From contig NZ_JAPQEZ010000004.1 in NCBI RefSeq assembly GCF_026798195.1, positions 124,283 through 188,282 on the forward strand: DNA of 64,000 nucleotides, in the 5' to 3' direction. Under the pieces are notes generated by a model. That model searched no databases and had not been told where the DNA came from. It worked only from the letters and a program-made list of their open reading frames with translations. Position numbers and translations under genes: made by a program. Positions 24,683 to 36,205 of this stretch are shown piece after piece (positions within the stretch are counted from its first letter, which is position 1; every line of letters starts with the position of its first letter). This DNA comes from Lentilactobacillus senioris (GTDB lineage Bacteria > Bacillota > Bacilli > Lactobacillales > Lactobacillaceae).

Positions 24683-24722
24683 AATAACGGCCAGCCTGAT
24701 TTGGGCTGTTCGTTATTTTTTT
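24683..24722 (+). terminator. Rho-independent terminator after the exporter operon
   Basis: Imperfect stem AATAACGGCCAGCC / GGGCTGTTCGTTATT, loop of about 6 nt, followed by seven Ts. Confidence 0.8.
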
Positions 24723-24727
24723 GTACA

Positions 24728-25768
24728 ATGAAAGAGGAGGTGACAGTTATCAACGAACAAGTAATGGATTATTTGCAGCAACTAATTGATCAAAACATAA
24801 TTCCAGGAGCTAGTGGAGCGATTATTAACGGTTCTCAAACCTTTTCGTTTCGGATTGGTGATCGATTGGCAATTCCCAAAAGAGAACCATTTTCCCGCCG
24901 AAGACCATTGTACGATATAGCTTCTATAACCAAGGTAGTGGGGACGGTACCGTTAATTTTGCAATTGATCGCTCAGAAACGATTGCAATTAACCGATTCA
25001 GTTAGTAAATTTTTACCTGAATGGCGGAGTGCTCAGGTAACTGTTAGACATTTACTCACTCATACTAGCGATATAATTGGATATATTCCTAATCGCAATT
25101 TTTTAACAGCTACTGAATTAACCACTGGACTTTTAGGATTAGCGGCTGGTGATAAATTAGGGCGGGAAGTTCGCTATCAAGACGTTAATTTTATCTTGTT
25201 GGGGTGGGTTGCAGAACAATTAACGGGCCAAAGTGTTCATGAAGCAATAACTAAACGAATTTTAACGCCGTTACGTTTACCCAATGCAACCTTTGTTCCA
25301 AGCGGTAGTCCATTAGATGTGATTCCTACTGAGTTAGACTCGCGCAGGGGATTAATTGTGGGGGAGGTCCATGATCCTAAGACTGCGATTTTAGGTAAAC
25401 ACAGTGGGGCTGCAGGTTTATTTGCATCATCAGCAGATCTGACCATTGTGGCTAAGTGGCTATTAGGGCAAATAAGTTATCCTGATGTTGTACCCGATGA
25501 ATTGATAACAGCATGCTTTGTTGATCAAACACCCATGCATACTAATAATCGATCGTTTGGCTGGGATTTACGGCAAGGAACGACTGGAAATTACATTGTT
25601 CATACGGGTTTTACGGGTCCTTTAATGGTAATTGATCGAGTTAATCAACGGGCGTTAGTTTTATTGACTAATCGGGTTAATTTATTTTCAACTCGGCAAG
25701 AGTATAAACAGTACCGAGAGCAGTTAACTCAAATTTTTATGCAAACAAAAAAGACTGAACCTCATTAA
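24728..25768 (+). CDS. Serine hydrolase, beta-lactamase/penicillin-binding family
   Basis: About 346 residues. Class C-like fold with SxxK in IASITKVV (nucleophile Ser), a YQD triad in REVRYQDVNFILLG in place of the usual YxN, and HTGFTG near the C-terminus in place of KTG. Family members are esterases or D-amino-peptidases; no signal peptide is seen, so it is probably cytoplasmic. The start is unclear. ATG at 24728 lies right behind a terminator and has no ribosome site, while a strong AGGAGG at 24735-24740 points to a non-standard ATC at 24749. An ATG at 24764 is too far away. The family is secure, the start is not. Confidence 0.82.
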   Translation: MKEEVTVINEQVMDYLQQLIDQNIIPGASGAIINGSQTFSFRIGDRLAIPKREPFSRRRPLYDIASITKVVGTVPLILQLIAQKRLQLTDSVSKFLPEWRSAQVTVRHLLTHTSDIIGYIPNRNFLTATELTTGLLGLAAGDKLGREVRYQDVNFILLGWVAEQLTGQSVHEAITKRILTPLRLPNATFVPSGSPLDVIPTELDSRRGLIVGEVHDPKTAILGKHSGAAGLFASSADLTIVAKWLLGQISYPDVVPDELITACFVDQTPMHTNNRSFGWDLRQGTTGNYIVHTGFTGPLMVIDRVNQRALVLLTNRVNLFSTRQEYKQYREQLTQIFMQTKKTEPH

Positions 25769-25786
25769 GAAGTTCAGTCTTTTTTA
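25747..25786. terminator. Bidirectional terminator between the serine hydrolase gene and gatD
   Basis: AAAAAAGACTGAAC / GTTCAGTCTTTTTT with a loop of about 11 nt. A and T runs lie on both sides. Confidence 0.85.
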
Positions 25787-25789
25787 ATT

Positions 25790-26494
25790 TTAATACGTTG
25801 CTGGAATGGTAACTTTTTCTGCAGCAGATAAGTCAGCATCTGGATACCGACGTTTTAGTGCATTGATCAAAATATGCTTAGCTAATTCACCATTGCGGGC
25901 CAAAATTGGTCCGTGGAAGTAAGTGCAGTAAGTATTCTTATAAATAGCACCTTCAACGCCATCTTCACCATTGTTACCATGACCTTCAAGAACGTTACCA
26001 AGGGGACGTTCATTTTCACCTAAGAAGGTAATGCCCTGGTGATTTTCAAACCCATGATACTTATCCCCAGTTTCTTGGTTTTGAATTACAATATCACCAA
26101 TGAAACGGTTATCTTCTTGTTTTTCGGTGTAGTGATCTAATGCCCCAATTCCGGGAATCTTTTCACCATCAGCTCCTACATAGTAGTGGCCTAACAACTG
26201 GAAACCACCACAGATAGCTAAAACGGAGCCATTATCTTCAATAAAATTGGTTAGATCGGTCTTTTTAGTTTGGATATCCTTAGAGACGATGGTCTGTTCA
26301 AAATCTTGACCACCACCAAAAACGACAATGTCAAATTTATCGGGATCAAAACGGTCGTCTAAACTAACTAGTTCTGATGTGACTTCAATGCCCATTTGTT
26401 TGCCAAAGTATTGAAGTACTAAGATATTACCAATATCCCCGTAAGGATTCATTAAGTCACCATAAAGATGGGCAACGTTTAAATGATATTGCAT
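25790..26494 (-). CDS. gatD: Lipid II isoglutaminyl synthase, glutaminase subunit GatD
   Basis: 234 residues, cobyric-acid-synthase-like glutamine amidotransferase. Supplies ammonia to MurT to amidate D-Glu of lipid II to D-isoglutamine. The catalytic Cys95 is in VLAICGGFQLLG and the likely His194 in TYFHGPILARN. The N-terminal HLYGDLMNPYGDIGNI block is characteristic. It overlaps the murT stop by 1 nt and ends at a shared terminator. The two-gene unit murT-gatD is the usual arrangement. Confidence 0.94.
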   Translation of the reverse strand: MQYHLNVAHLYGDLMNPYGDIGNILVLQYFGKQMGIEVTSELVSLDDRFDPDKFDIVVFGGGQDFEQTIVSKDIQTKKTDLTNFIEDNGSVLAICGGFQLLGHYYVGADGEKIPGIGALDHYTEKQEDNRFIGDIVIQNQETGDKYHGFENHQGITFLGENERPLGNVLEGHGNNGEDGVEGAIYKNTYCTYFHGPILARNGELAKHILINALKRRYPDADLSAAEKVTIPATY

Positions 26495-27840
26495 TATTCC
26501 ATGCCTCCCTCAATAAAACCTTTGCTAGCAAAAATTTTCCGCAATTGTAACATAGCCGTGTAGGTTGCGCAAATATATACCTTTTTAGTAGGAAGATCAT
26601 CAATCATTTCGACTACTTTATCTAAATCAGGTTCCACCATGTGATCTGCTTCTGGGACCCCAGCCACTTGTAAGCGGAAGGTAATATCCTTATAGCGTTC
26701 ACCACCAGTGATATATTTTTTAATATTCAACTGAGTTAGACGTTCAAAATCACCGTCCCAAATCCAACTAGTATCGATCCCGTCAGCGTAGTTAGCATTT
26801 AACAAACCAATAAATGAAATCGGATCTTTATCGGTTGCAATTGTATCTAATACTTGGTTTAAGCCAACCGGATTTTTTACTAAGATTAAAGTAACTAGTT
26901 TGTCATTGACCTTAATTTCTTCTTGACGGCCAAAAATGCGTTCATCTCGTTGAAAAGCTTTTTGAGCTTGAGCTGGTGTAACTCCCATAAATCGACCGAC
27001 AGCGTAGGCAGCCAGTGCGTTGTAAATATTATAAACGCCACCGATTTCAATCTTCATGGGTTCGCCGTCAATTTCAAAAGTAGAAGATGTAGGCGTTAAT
27101 TCAGTTAATTTGTTGACCTGATAATTTAATTCTGGGCGTTTGTAACCACAATGAGGACAGAAGTATTTACCTAAGTTAGCATAGGTAATAAAGTTATAAT
27201 GTAAAATATGTTGACAACGGGGACATAATACCCCGTCCGTATTAGGAGTAGCCTTAATATCACTATCTGCTTGGTTATTAAAACCATAGTAAATCATAGG
27301 GTTTGGTAGGTTAACTGAATGGAAAATAGGGGCATCTCCATTAGCAATTACCGTAGCGTTGGGTGCTAAAGCAACTCCATCTAAAATTTTCTTGTAGGTG
27401 GTGTAAATTTCACCATAGCGATCCATTTGATCTCGGAAAATATTAGTGAACACAAATGCTTTGGGTTTGATGTGTTGCGTAACTTTAATAACGTTAGCTT
27501 CATCAACTTCTAAAACTGCTAGTGGGCGTTCATTTCTACCGCGCTTAGCAGTTAAAAAGGTAGTAACGATTCCTTGTTCCATGTTAGAACCGGAAGGGTT
27601 AGTAAGGACGTTATCGTATTTTTCTTTTAAAACTGAAACCGTTAAAGCCGTCGTCAAGGTTTTACCATTAGTACCGGTAATTACAATGACATCGTAGTTT
27701 TTACCTAATTCATCTAAAATATTAGGATCTAGTTTTAACGTGATTTTACCAGGAAGCGAGCTGCCTCCATTGCGAAAAGTATGCAAAAACCAGTAAGAAC
27801 CTTTACCGGCAGCGGTTGCAATTGAACTTTGTAATGACAT
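26494..27840 (-). CDS. murT: Lipid II isoglutaminyl synthase, Mur ligase-like subunit MurT
   Basis: 448 residues. Partner of GatD; activates the D-Glu carboxylate of lipid II with ATP. Mur ligase P-loop ITGTNGKT at 55-61. A four-Cys zinc ribbon (Cys206, Cys209, Cys228, Cys231, in VLCPRCQ and YFCPHCGY) sits in the central domain, as in other MurT proteins. The C-terminal DUF1727 part has the NANYADGIDTSWIWDGDFE block with the catalytic Asp. The site before the ATG at 27840 is AGAGGAG. It leads a two-gene operon, divergent from tdk. Confidence 0.94.
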   Translation of the reverse strand: MSLQSSIATAAGKGSYWFLHTFRNGGSSLPGKITLKLDPNILDELGKNYDVIVITGTNGKTLTTALTVSVLKEKYDNVLTNPSGSNMEQGIVTTFLTAKRGRNERPLAVLEVDEANVIKVTQHIKPKAFVFTNIFRDQMDRYGEIYTTYKKILDGVALAPNATVIANGDAPIFHSVNLPNPMIYYGFNNQADSDIKATPNTDGVLCPRCQHILHYNFITYANLGKYFCPHCGYKRPELNYQVNKLTELTPTSSTFEIDGEPMKIEIGGVYNIYNALAAYAVGRFMGVTPAQAQKAFQRDERIFGRQEEIKVNDKLVTLILVKNPVGLNQVLDTIATDKDPISFIGLLNANYADGIDTSWIWDGDFERLTQLNIKKYITGGERYKDITFRLQVAGVPEADHMVEPDLDKVVEMIDDLPTKKVYICATYTAMLQLRKIFASKGFIEGGME

Positions 27841-27941
27841 TACTATCTGCTCCTCTAACTATTAGTCAGCGATTGTTCATCAAAATGATAGTTTACCATA
27901 AAAAGAACAATATTTTCTGGTTTTACTAATAACTTTGTACA

Positions 27942-27958
27942 ATTCAAATAATTTGAAT
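27942..27958. promoter_or_regulatory. Perfect inverted repeat between murT and tdk
   Basis: ATTCAAA-TAA-TTTGAAT lies in the 199-bp divergent gap, about 100 bp from the murT start and 82 bp from the tdk start. AT-rich, so chance is possible. Confidence 0.35.
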
Positions 27959-28039
27959 GGTAGAAAGCAGAAAAGTTATCGAAATCTAGGGGTATTTTCT
28001 GTATAATAAAAAACGAGTACGCAAAGAAAGGTGATCAAC

Positions 28040-28609
28040 GTGGCGCAATTATTTTATCGATATGGAGCAATGAATAGTGGTAAGACTATTGAAATTATTA
28101 AGGTAGCTCACAACTATGAAGAACAAGACAAAAGTGTCATTATTATGACTAGTGCAATTGATACTCGGGAAAAAGAAGGAATGATTGAATCCCGCATCGG
28201 CCTCGAACGAGAAGCTTATTCAATTGCTGATGATACGAATATCTTTGAAGAAGTTCAAGCAATTGATAGTCATGCTAGTTGTGTATTAATTGATGAAGCT
28301 CAATTTTTAACTAAACAACATGTTTTACAATTGACTAAAATTGTTGATGAATTAAATATTCCAGTAATTGCTTTTGGATTGAAAAACGATTTTCAAAACC
28401 ATTTATTTGAAGGCTCACAAGCATTATTGTTGTATGCAGATAAAATAGAAGAAATGAAAACAATTTGTTGGTTCTGTGGCAAAAAAGCCATTATGAATCT
28501 GCGAATCCACGATGGTAAACCAGTATACGAAGGCGAACAAATTCAAATGGGGGGTAATGAGTCATATTACCCAGTTTGTCGCCGACACTACAATCATCCC
28601 TTACTATAA
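28040..28609 (+). CDS. tdk: Thymidine kinase
   Basis: 189 residues. Phosphorylates thymidine with ATP (salvage). P-loop in YGAMNSGKT, Walker [10 protein letters not shown], and a zinc-binding C-terminal lasso with ICWFCGKKA and PVCRRHY. I start at the GTG at 28040, because it gives the conserved N-terminus [15 protein letters not shown] and has AAAGGTG upstream; the earlier GTG at 28031 does not. TATAAT at 28001-28006 is a plausible -10. First gene of the tdk-prfA-prmC-sua5 cluster. Confidence 0.95.
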   Translation: MAQLFYRYGAMNSGKTIEIIKVAHNYEEQDKSVIIMTSAIDTREKEGMIESRIGLEREAYSIADDTNIFEEVQAIDSHASCVLIDEAQFLTKQHVLQLTKIVDELNIPVIAFGLKNDFQNHLFEGSQALLLYADKIEEMKTICWFCGKKAIMNLRIHDGKPVYEGEQIQMGGNESYYPVCRRHYNHPLL

Positions 28610-28630
28610 GGATAGTAGAAAGGATTAATA

Positions 28631-29713
28631 ATGGACGAAATTTTTGATAAACTACAGGCGGTTGTTGACCGTTATGATGAACTAAATGAATTAATCAGTG
28701 ATCCAGAAATTATTTCTGACACTCAACGTTTTATGAAACTCTCTAAAGAAGAAGCTGACTTACGAGAAACAGTAGCAACTTTTAATCACTACAAGGAAGT
28801 AAGCTCACAATTAGATGATGATGAAACTATGCTTCGTGAAGAAAGCGATGCAGAATTAGAAGCCATGTTAAAAGAAGAAATCGCTGATTTACGTAGTGAA
28901 AAAGCTGATTTGGAAGATAAATTAAAGGTCTTATTATTGCCTAAAGATCCTAATGACGACAAAAACATTATTATGGAAATTCACGGTGCTGCTGGTGGAG
29001 ACGAAGGTAGTTTGTTTGCTGCGGATCTCTTTAATATGTATTCTCGTTACGCTGAAAAGCAGGGCTGGAAGGTTGAAATTGTGGATCGAAGTGATACCGA
29101 AGTTGGTGGTTTTAAGGAAATCGTCCTTATGATCACTGGAAACAACGTTTATTCCAAACTTAAGTTTGAAAACGGTGCTCACCGAGTTCAAAGAATTCCA
29201 TCAACTGAATCTGCTGGTCGGGTGCACACCTCAACTGCTACGGTAGGAGTAATGCCAGAAGCCGAAGACGTGGATATTGATATTGATCCTAAGGATATCC
29301 GTACGGATGTGTATCGTTCTTCTGGGGCTGGTGGTCAGCATATTAACAAAACTTCATCAGCGGTACGAATGACGCATTTGCCAACTGGAATTGTGGTTGC
29401 TATGCAAGATGAACGTTCTCAACAACAAAACCGGGCCAAGGCCATGCAAATCTTGCGGGCTCGAGTTTATGACTACTACGCACAACAAGAACAAGACCAA
29501 TATAACGCTGAACGTAAATCAGCTGTCGGAACTGGTGATCGTTCTGAACGTATTAGAACCTATAATTTCCCTCAAAATCGGGTTACTGATCATCGAATTG
29601 GTTTAACTTTAAATAAGTTAGACCGGGTAATGAACGGGGAATTAGACGAAATTATCGATGCTTTAATTGTTTCTGATCAAGCACAAAAACTTGAAAATTT
29701 GAACAATGAATAA
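28631..29713 (+). CDS. prfA: Peptide chain release factor 1
   Basis: 360 residues, the usual length. Reads UAA and UAG and triggers peptide release. Residues 1-100 form the helical domain 1. The stop-codon reading motif is PST (190-192, PxT of RF1), then the GGQ catalytic loop [10 protein letters not shown] (234-236), whose Gln is methylated by PrmC. It is coupled to prmC: the stop codon and the prmC start overlap by 8 nt. The site AGAAAGGA lies before the ATG. Confidence 0.97.
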   Translation: MDEIFDKLQAVVDRYDELNELISDPEIISDTQRFMKLSKEEADLRETVATFNHYKEVSSQLDDDETMLREESDAELEAMLKEEIADLRSEKADLEDKLKVLLLPKDPNDDKNIIMEIHGAAGGDEGSLFAADLFNMYSRYAEKQGWKVEIVDRSDTEVGGFKEIVLMITGNNVYSKLKFENGAHRVQRIPSTESAGRVHTSTATVGVMPEAEDVDIDIDPKDIRTDVYRSSGAGGQHINKTSSAVRMTHLPTGIVVAMQDERSQQQNRAKAMQILRARVYDYYAQQEQDQYNAERKSAVGTGDRSERIRTYNFPQNRVTDHRIGLTLNKLDRVMNGELDEIIDALIVSDQAQKLENLNNE

Positions 29714-30560
29714 GCCAGAAAAACCAACTTTTTTTCAAGCCCGACAGTGGGGTATTGCTGAATTAACTGATCAAAAGATGGGTGATCATTTTGATGTTGA
29801 TTTTATTTTAGAGCAGCGATTAAATTTAACTGCGGTGGAATTACTGACACGATATCAACAATCGATGGCGATGAATGATTGGCAACAATTTCAATCAGAT
29901 ATAGCTAAGCTGTTAGCGGGGATGCCACCACAGTATGTAATTGGCCGGACCAGTTTTTATGAATTACCAATTAAGGTCAATCAAGCGACTTTGATTCCTA
30001 GAGTAGAAACGGCTGAACTAGTTGAGTGGATTTTAACTGATAATAAAAACGATCCGAAGTCTGTACTAGACATTGGGACCGGTAGCGGTGCAATTGCAAT
30101 TGCTCTAAAAGTTAATCGGCAGAATTGGTCAATGTTAGCTTCAGATATTTCAGCTACTGCGTTGAATATTGCTGAAGAAAATGCGATTAATAATCAAGTT
30201 AACATTAATTTTGTCCAAAGTGATGTGTTTACCTCAATTGAGGAACGGTTTGACATTATTGTTTCTAATCCGCCCTATATTGATGTAGCAGAAAAACCGT
30301 TAATGGATCAACGAGTGCTAGAATTTGAACCTGAAACGGCATTATTTGCTTTGGATAACGGGTTAGCTATTTATCAACAAATTATTGATAATTTAGCGGA
30401 GCATTTAACTCAAAACGGGCAATTATATTTAGAAATTGGTTTTAAACAGGGTGACGCAGTGGCAAAAATGTTACGGCAGAAATTCCCAACGGCTCAGATC
30501 GAAGTTCGCAAGGATGTTGCTGACAAGCCACGAATGATTCGGATGAAGATGGGGCGATAA
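29706..30560 (+). CDS. prmC: Release factor glutamine methyltransferase
   Basis: 284 residues. Methylates the Gln of the GGQ loop of release factors with S-adenosylmethionine. The N-terminal helical domain is followed by a Rossmann methyltransferase with [15 protein letters not shown] and the diagnostic NPPY in [10 protein letters not shown]. The start overlaps the prfA end, and the sua5 ATG follows its stop by 1 nt, so this is a tight operon. Confidence 0.95.
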   Translation: MNKPEKPTFFQARQWGIAELTDQKMGDHFDVDFILEQRLNLTAVELLTRYQQSMAMNDWQQFQSDIAKLLAGMPPQYVIGRTSFYELPIKVNQATLIPRVETAELVEWILTDNKNDPKSVLDIGTGSGAIAIALKVNRQNWSMLASDISATALNIAEENAINNQVNINFVQSDVFTSIEERFDIIVSNPPYIDVAEKPLMDQRVLEFEPETALFALDNGLAIYQQIIDNLAEHLTQNGQLYLEIGFKQGDAVAKMLRQKFPTAQIEVRKDVADKPRMIRMKMGR

Positions 30561-30561
30561 A

Positions 30562-31605
30562 ATGCAAACTAAGACACTAAATCTTGAAACAATAAATGAG
30601 GCTGCTGATTTAATTAAGGCCGGACAGTTAGTTGCTTTTCCAACGGAAACGGTTTATGGATTAGGGGCTGACGCAACTAATGAAGCAGCAGTTAAACAAG
30701 TCTACCTAGCCAAAGGGCGACCAAGTGATAATCCCTTAATTGTTCACGTAGCTGATATTGATACTGTAAAAGAATATGCAGCTGATTTAAGCTCGGATGC
30801 GTTAAAGTTGATGGCTACATTTTGGCCGGGACCTTTAACTTTAATTTTTAAATTAAAACCAAACGTGTTATCTCCAGCAGTTACTGGTGGTTTGGACACG
30901 GCGGCATTTAGATTTCCGGATAATCAAGCGACATTATCATTGATTCGGACCGCAGGAGTACCGATGGTAGGCCCTTCTGCGAACACTTCTGGTAAGCCCA
31001 GTCCCACAACTGCTGAGCACGTCTTGCATGATTTGGACGGTAAAATTGCGGCGGTGGTTGATGATGGTCCTACTAGAGTGGGAGTTGAATCTACAGTTTT
31101 AGATATGTCAGTGGAAACGCCAACTATCCTGCGACCAGGTGGAGTTAGCAAAGGTGAAATTGAAGCCGTGTTAAACCATCCAATAAATGATGAACAACAT
31201 CATGTTGGTATTAAGGAAGTTCCTAAAGCACCAGGAATGAAATATAAACACTACGCTCCTAATGCACAAGTTTATATCGTTGATCAACCGACTGACTGGC
31301 CTGCAGTTGCTCGTTGGATTAATCATCATCCTCAAGAAGTTGTGGGAGTCATGGGAACTGATGATGTTATCAACCATATTGATTGGCCTGATAATGCTCG
31401 GGTGGTATCCTTAGGTGTTGATGTTCAAAGTGCTAGTCATCATTTGTTTGAGGAACTGCGTGAATTTGATAATCACGCTGAAATTAAATCAATTTTTACT
31501 CAAGCCTTTTCAACGGATGGCTTGGGAGAAGCCTATATGAATCGGTTGAATAAGTCAGCCGGGCAAAGTCATTTTGATAAACAAATGATGGAAAACACTG
31601 ATTAA
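30562..31605 (+). CDS. ywlC: Threonylcarbamoyl-AMP synthase (Sua5/YwlC)
   Basis: 347 residues, the long Sua5 form. Makes threonylcarbamoyl-AMP from threonine, bicarbonate and ATP for the t6A37 modification of ANN-decoding tRNAs. The YrdC domain (1-205) contains the KxR...SxN elements: FPTETVYGLGADA, KGRPSDNPLIVHV and VGPSANTSGKPSPT. After a linker, APGMKYKHYAPNA starts the C-terminal Sua5 domain (240-345). Many relatives have glyA between this gene and upp; here upp follows directly. Confidence 0.94.
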   Translation: MQTKTLNLETINEAADLIKAGQLVAFPTETVYGLGADATNEAAVKQVYLAKGRPSDNPLIVHVADIDTVKEYAADLSSDALKLMATFWPGPLTLIFKLKPNVLSPAVTGGLDTAAFRFPDNQATLSLIRTAGVPMVGPSANTSGKPSPTTAEHVLHDLDGKIAAVVDDGPTRVGVESTVLDMSVETPTILRPGGVSKGEIEAVLNHPINDEQHHVGIKEVPKAPGMKYKHYAPNAQVYIVDQPTDWPAVARWINHHPQEVVGVMGTDDVINHIDWPDNARVVSLGVDVQSASHHLFEELREFDNHAEIKSIFTQAFSTDGLGEAYMNRLNKSAGQSHFDKQMMENTD

Positions 31606-31657
31606 ATTGGTGAAGATTATGATACAATAGTATGAAATAAAAAAGGAGTGAATGAGT

Positions 31658-32287
31658 TTGGGTAAGTTTCAGGTTATGGATCATCCGTTAATTCAACATA
31701 AATTAACAATGATTAGAGACAAAAATTGTGGTACTAAAGAATTTCGGGAAGTTGTTAATGAAATCGCAACTTTAATGGCTTTTGAGGTTTCTCGTGATAT
31801 GCCATTAGAAGATGTTGATGTTCAAACTCCTGAAGGAATTGCCCATGCTAAACAAATTTCTGGCAAGAAAGTTGCAATTGTACCAATTTTACGAGCCGGA
31901 ATTGGTATGGTTGACGGAATTTTGAATTTAATTCCAGCCGCTAAAGTTGGCCATATTGGAATGTATCGTGATGAAGATACATTTGAACCTCACGAATATT
32001 TCGTAAAACTACCGTCAGATATTGAACAACGCCAAGTTTTTGTTGTTGATCCAATGCTGGCTACCGGTGGATCAGCCATTATGGCTATTGATGCCTTGAA
32101 AAAACGTGGGGCAAGCAACATTAAATTTGTTTGTTTAGTTGCAGCTCCTGAAGGGGTAGCCGCATTGCAAGAAGCTCACCCAGATGTAGATATCTATACA
32201 GCTGCTTTAGATGAAGGCCTTAATGATCAAGGCTACATTATTCCTGGCCTAGGCGATGCTGGTGATCGACTTTTTGGAACTAAATAA
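31658..32287 (+). CDS. upp: Uracil phosphoribosyltransferase
   Basis: 209 residues. Forms UMP from uracil and PRPP (pyrimidine salvage). The PRPP loop is [17 protein letters not shown], and the uracil-binding end [17 protein letters not shown] is intact. TTG at 31658 is chosen as the start: AGGAG is 8 nt upstream, whereas the in-frame ATG at 31652 is too close to it, and [16 protein letters not shown] is the common family N-terminus. Own promoter likely (ATACAAT before it). A terminator separates it from the atp operon. Confidence 0.95.
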   Translation: MGKFQVMDHPLIQHKLTMIRDKNCGTKEFREVVNEIATLMAFEVSRDMPLEDVDVQTPEGIAHAKQISGKKVAIVPILRAGIGMVDGILNLIPAAKVGHIGMYRDEDTFEPHEYFVKLPSDIEQRQVFVVDPMLATGGSAIMAIDALKKRGASNIKFVCLVAAPEGVAALQEAHPDVDIYTAALDEGLNDQGYIIPGLGDAGDRLFGTK

Positions 32288-32297
32288 AAGTAAATTC

Positions 32298-32334
32298 AAG
32301 AAAAGGACATCTTATGATGTCTTTTTCTTTTTTT
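32298..32334 (+). terminator. Rho-independent terminator after upp
   Basis: AAGAAAAGGACATC / GATGTCTTTTTCTT, loop TTAT, with a long T run. Confidence 0.85.
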
Positions 32335-32452
32335 ATTGACAAATATTGATCAAACATTGGTATGCATTTTTTTGTTCCGTTTTTGTATATATATTCATTA
32401 TGTTACCGTTTTCTTGTAATTTAAAAACATATTCCCAATTTGTTAATTTGCT

Positions 32453-32481
32453 TTGAACTTTGGTCTAGTTGGTGGTATTAT
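32453..32481 (+). promoter_or_regulatory. Predicted promoter of the atp operon
   Basis: TTGAAC (32453-32458), 17-bp spacer, TATTAT (32476-32481), about 113 nt before atpB. The 306-nt gap between upp and atpB holds this and the upp terminator only; I see no atpI gene. Confidence 0.5.
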
Positions 32482-32593
32482 TTCAAGTGTATTTGATCGC
32501 CGGTCTGGGGCAAATACTCGCATAATGAATTCGATTTGGTTTTACCATCTTGACTGACGTTGCGAAATCTATAATAGAAAGGGGTGAGAACCT

Positions 32594-33307
32594 ATGGGAG
32601 AACCTACTTCTACTTTTACGTTTCTGGGATTAACGTTTAACGTTGGGAATCTAGTCTCAATTACCGTTGCTTGTTTGCTGGTATTGGGACTCGTTTTTGC
32701 ATTATCACGGCAAGTGACGTTAAAACCGGGTAAAAGGCAGAATGTTTTAGAGTTTATGATTGATTTTACCAACGGAATTGTAAAAGGATCGGTTTCGGGT
32801 GAAACTGGTAAGCAGCTAGGATTATGGGCGTTCACGCTATTTTTCTTCATTTTAATTGCTAACTTACAAGGACTATTCTTGCATGTTGATATCTCTGGTG
32901 TCGTCTATGTGAAAAGTCCAACAGCTGATCCGTTAATTACCTTGACGTTATCATTAATGACGCTGACTTTTGCTGAATTTATGGGAGTCCAAAAGTTAGG
33001 GTATAAGGATCATTTCACTAATTACCTTAAACCATTTGCGCCTTTTATCGTTCTTAATGTGTTCGAAGAATTAGCGAACTTCTTGACGTTAGGACTTCGT
33101 TTATTCGGGAACATTTATTCCGGTGAAATGCTTTTGGGCATGATCACTAGTTTGGCAACTAAAGGAGGTCCATTAACTTGGATTGCCGTGTTGCCGGTAG
33201 AAATGGTTTGGCAAGGCTTCTCAGTCTTTCTTGGGTGTATTCAAGCGTATGTGTTTGTTACACTATCATCTGTATATATTTCTCGGAAAATTGAAATCGA
33301 GGAATAA
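32594..33307 (+). CDS. atpB: ATP synthase Fo subunit a
   Basis: 237 residues, five or six membrane helices. Forms the proton half-channels against the c-ring. The essential Arg is in the helix TLGLRLFGNIYSGEML. The Gln/Glu pair near the C-terminus (EMVWQGFSVFLGCIQAYVF) is also typical. ATG with AAAGGGGTGAG upstream. First gene of the eight-gene ATP synthase operon; atpI is absent in front. In lactic acid bacteria the enzyme mainly works as a proton-pumping ATPase that keeps the cytoplasm from acidifying. Confidence 0.96.
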   Translation: MGEPTSTFTFLGLTFNVGNLVSITVACLLVLGLVFALSRQVTLKPGKRQNVLEFMIDFTNGIVKGSVSGETGKQLGLWAFTLFFFILIANLQGLFLHVDISGVVYVKSPTADPLITLTLSLMTLTFAEFMGVQKLGYKDHFTNYLKPFAPFIVLNVFEELANFLTLGLRLFGNIYSGEMLLGMITSLATKGGPLTWIAVLPVEMVWQGFSVFLGCIQAYVFVTLSSVYISRKIEIEE

Positions 33308-33328
33308 AAATTTAGGAGGTTTTTTATT

Positions 33329-33541
33329 ATGGGTGTAATTGCAGCTGCTATTTGTATGTTTGGTGCCGCTATCGGTGCGTGTGTTGGTGATGCTATGGTT
33401 ATTTCAAAGACTTTGGAAGGCATGACTCGCCAACCAGAATTATCTGGTCAATTACGGACTACAATGTTTATTGGTGTTGGTCTTGTTGAAGCTATGCCAA
33501 TTATTTCCTTCGTTGTGGCATTGTTACTTATGAACAAGTAA
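33329..33541 (+). CDS. atpE: ATP synthase Fo subunit c
   Basis: 70 residues, a two-helix hairpin. The polar loop carries the RQPE sequence (TRQPELSGQ), and the ion-carrying Glu lies in the second helix, [13 protein letters not shown]. The helix environment (VEAMPII) fits a proton-translocating ring rather than a sodium one. TTTAGGAGG precedes the ATG. Confidence 0.96.
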   Translation: MGVIAAAICMFGAAIGACVGDAMVISKTLEGMTRQPELSGQLRTTMFIGVGLVEAMPIISFVVALLLMNK

Positions 33542-33575
33542 TAATTTTAAATTTAAACGAAGGAGGTGCCAATAG

Positions 33576-34080
33576 ATGTTTACGTTTTCTGTAGTTGGAG
33601 CTCAACTTTATTATGGTGATATGCTCTATATCATGGTCAGTTTTCTAATCTTAATGTGGTTAATCAAAGTTTTGGCTTGGAAACCAATCACTAAGATGAT
33701 GAAAGACCGATCTGATAAAATCGCCAATGATATTGATTCTGCTGAAAAGTCTAAGGCTGATGCTTCAAAACTTGCCAGTCAACGACAAGCTGAATTGGCG
33801 AATACTCGTCAAGAAGCAACTGGTATCATCAATGATGCAAAGCAAACTGGTCAAAAACAACACGATCAAATTATTGAAGATGCTCACAATGATGCTGCTA
33901 ACATGAAAATCGCCGCAGAAAAGGATATCGAGCAACAACGACAAGAAGCTTTGGCTAACTCTAAGAAAGACGTTGCAAGTCTATCTATTGATATTGCTTC
34001 CAAGATCATTACCAAAGAACTTAATGCGGATGATCAAAAAGCGCTCATTGATTCTTATATCGAAGGGTTGGGAAAGCCAA

Positions 34081-34094
<14 letters not shown>
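33576..34094 (+). CDS. atpF: ATP synthase Fo subunit b
   Basis: 172 residues. One N-terminal membrane helix (MLYIMVSFLILMWLIKVL) followed by a long charged helix that makes the peripheral stalk dimer, ending in the delta-binding tail. The GAGGTG site lies before the ATG. The stop overlaps the atpH start by 14 nt, so translation is coupled. Confidence 0.94.
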
Positions 34095-36188
<2,094 letters not shown>

Positions 36189-36205
36189 AAAGGAGGGCGA
36201 GAATA

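Noticed and set aside
33973-34080. Longer atpH start upstream of 34081
   Set aside because: It would overlap atpF by 120 nt and has no ribosome site; MSQDRIGIAKKYANAI is the normal delta N-terminus.
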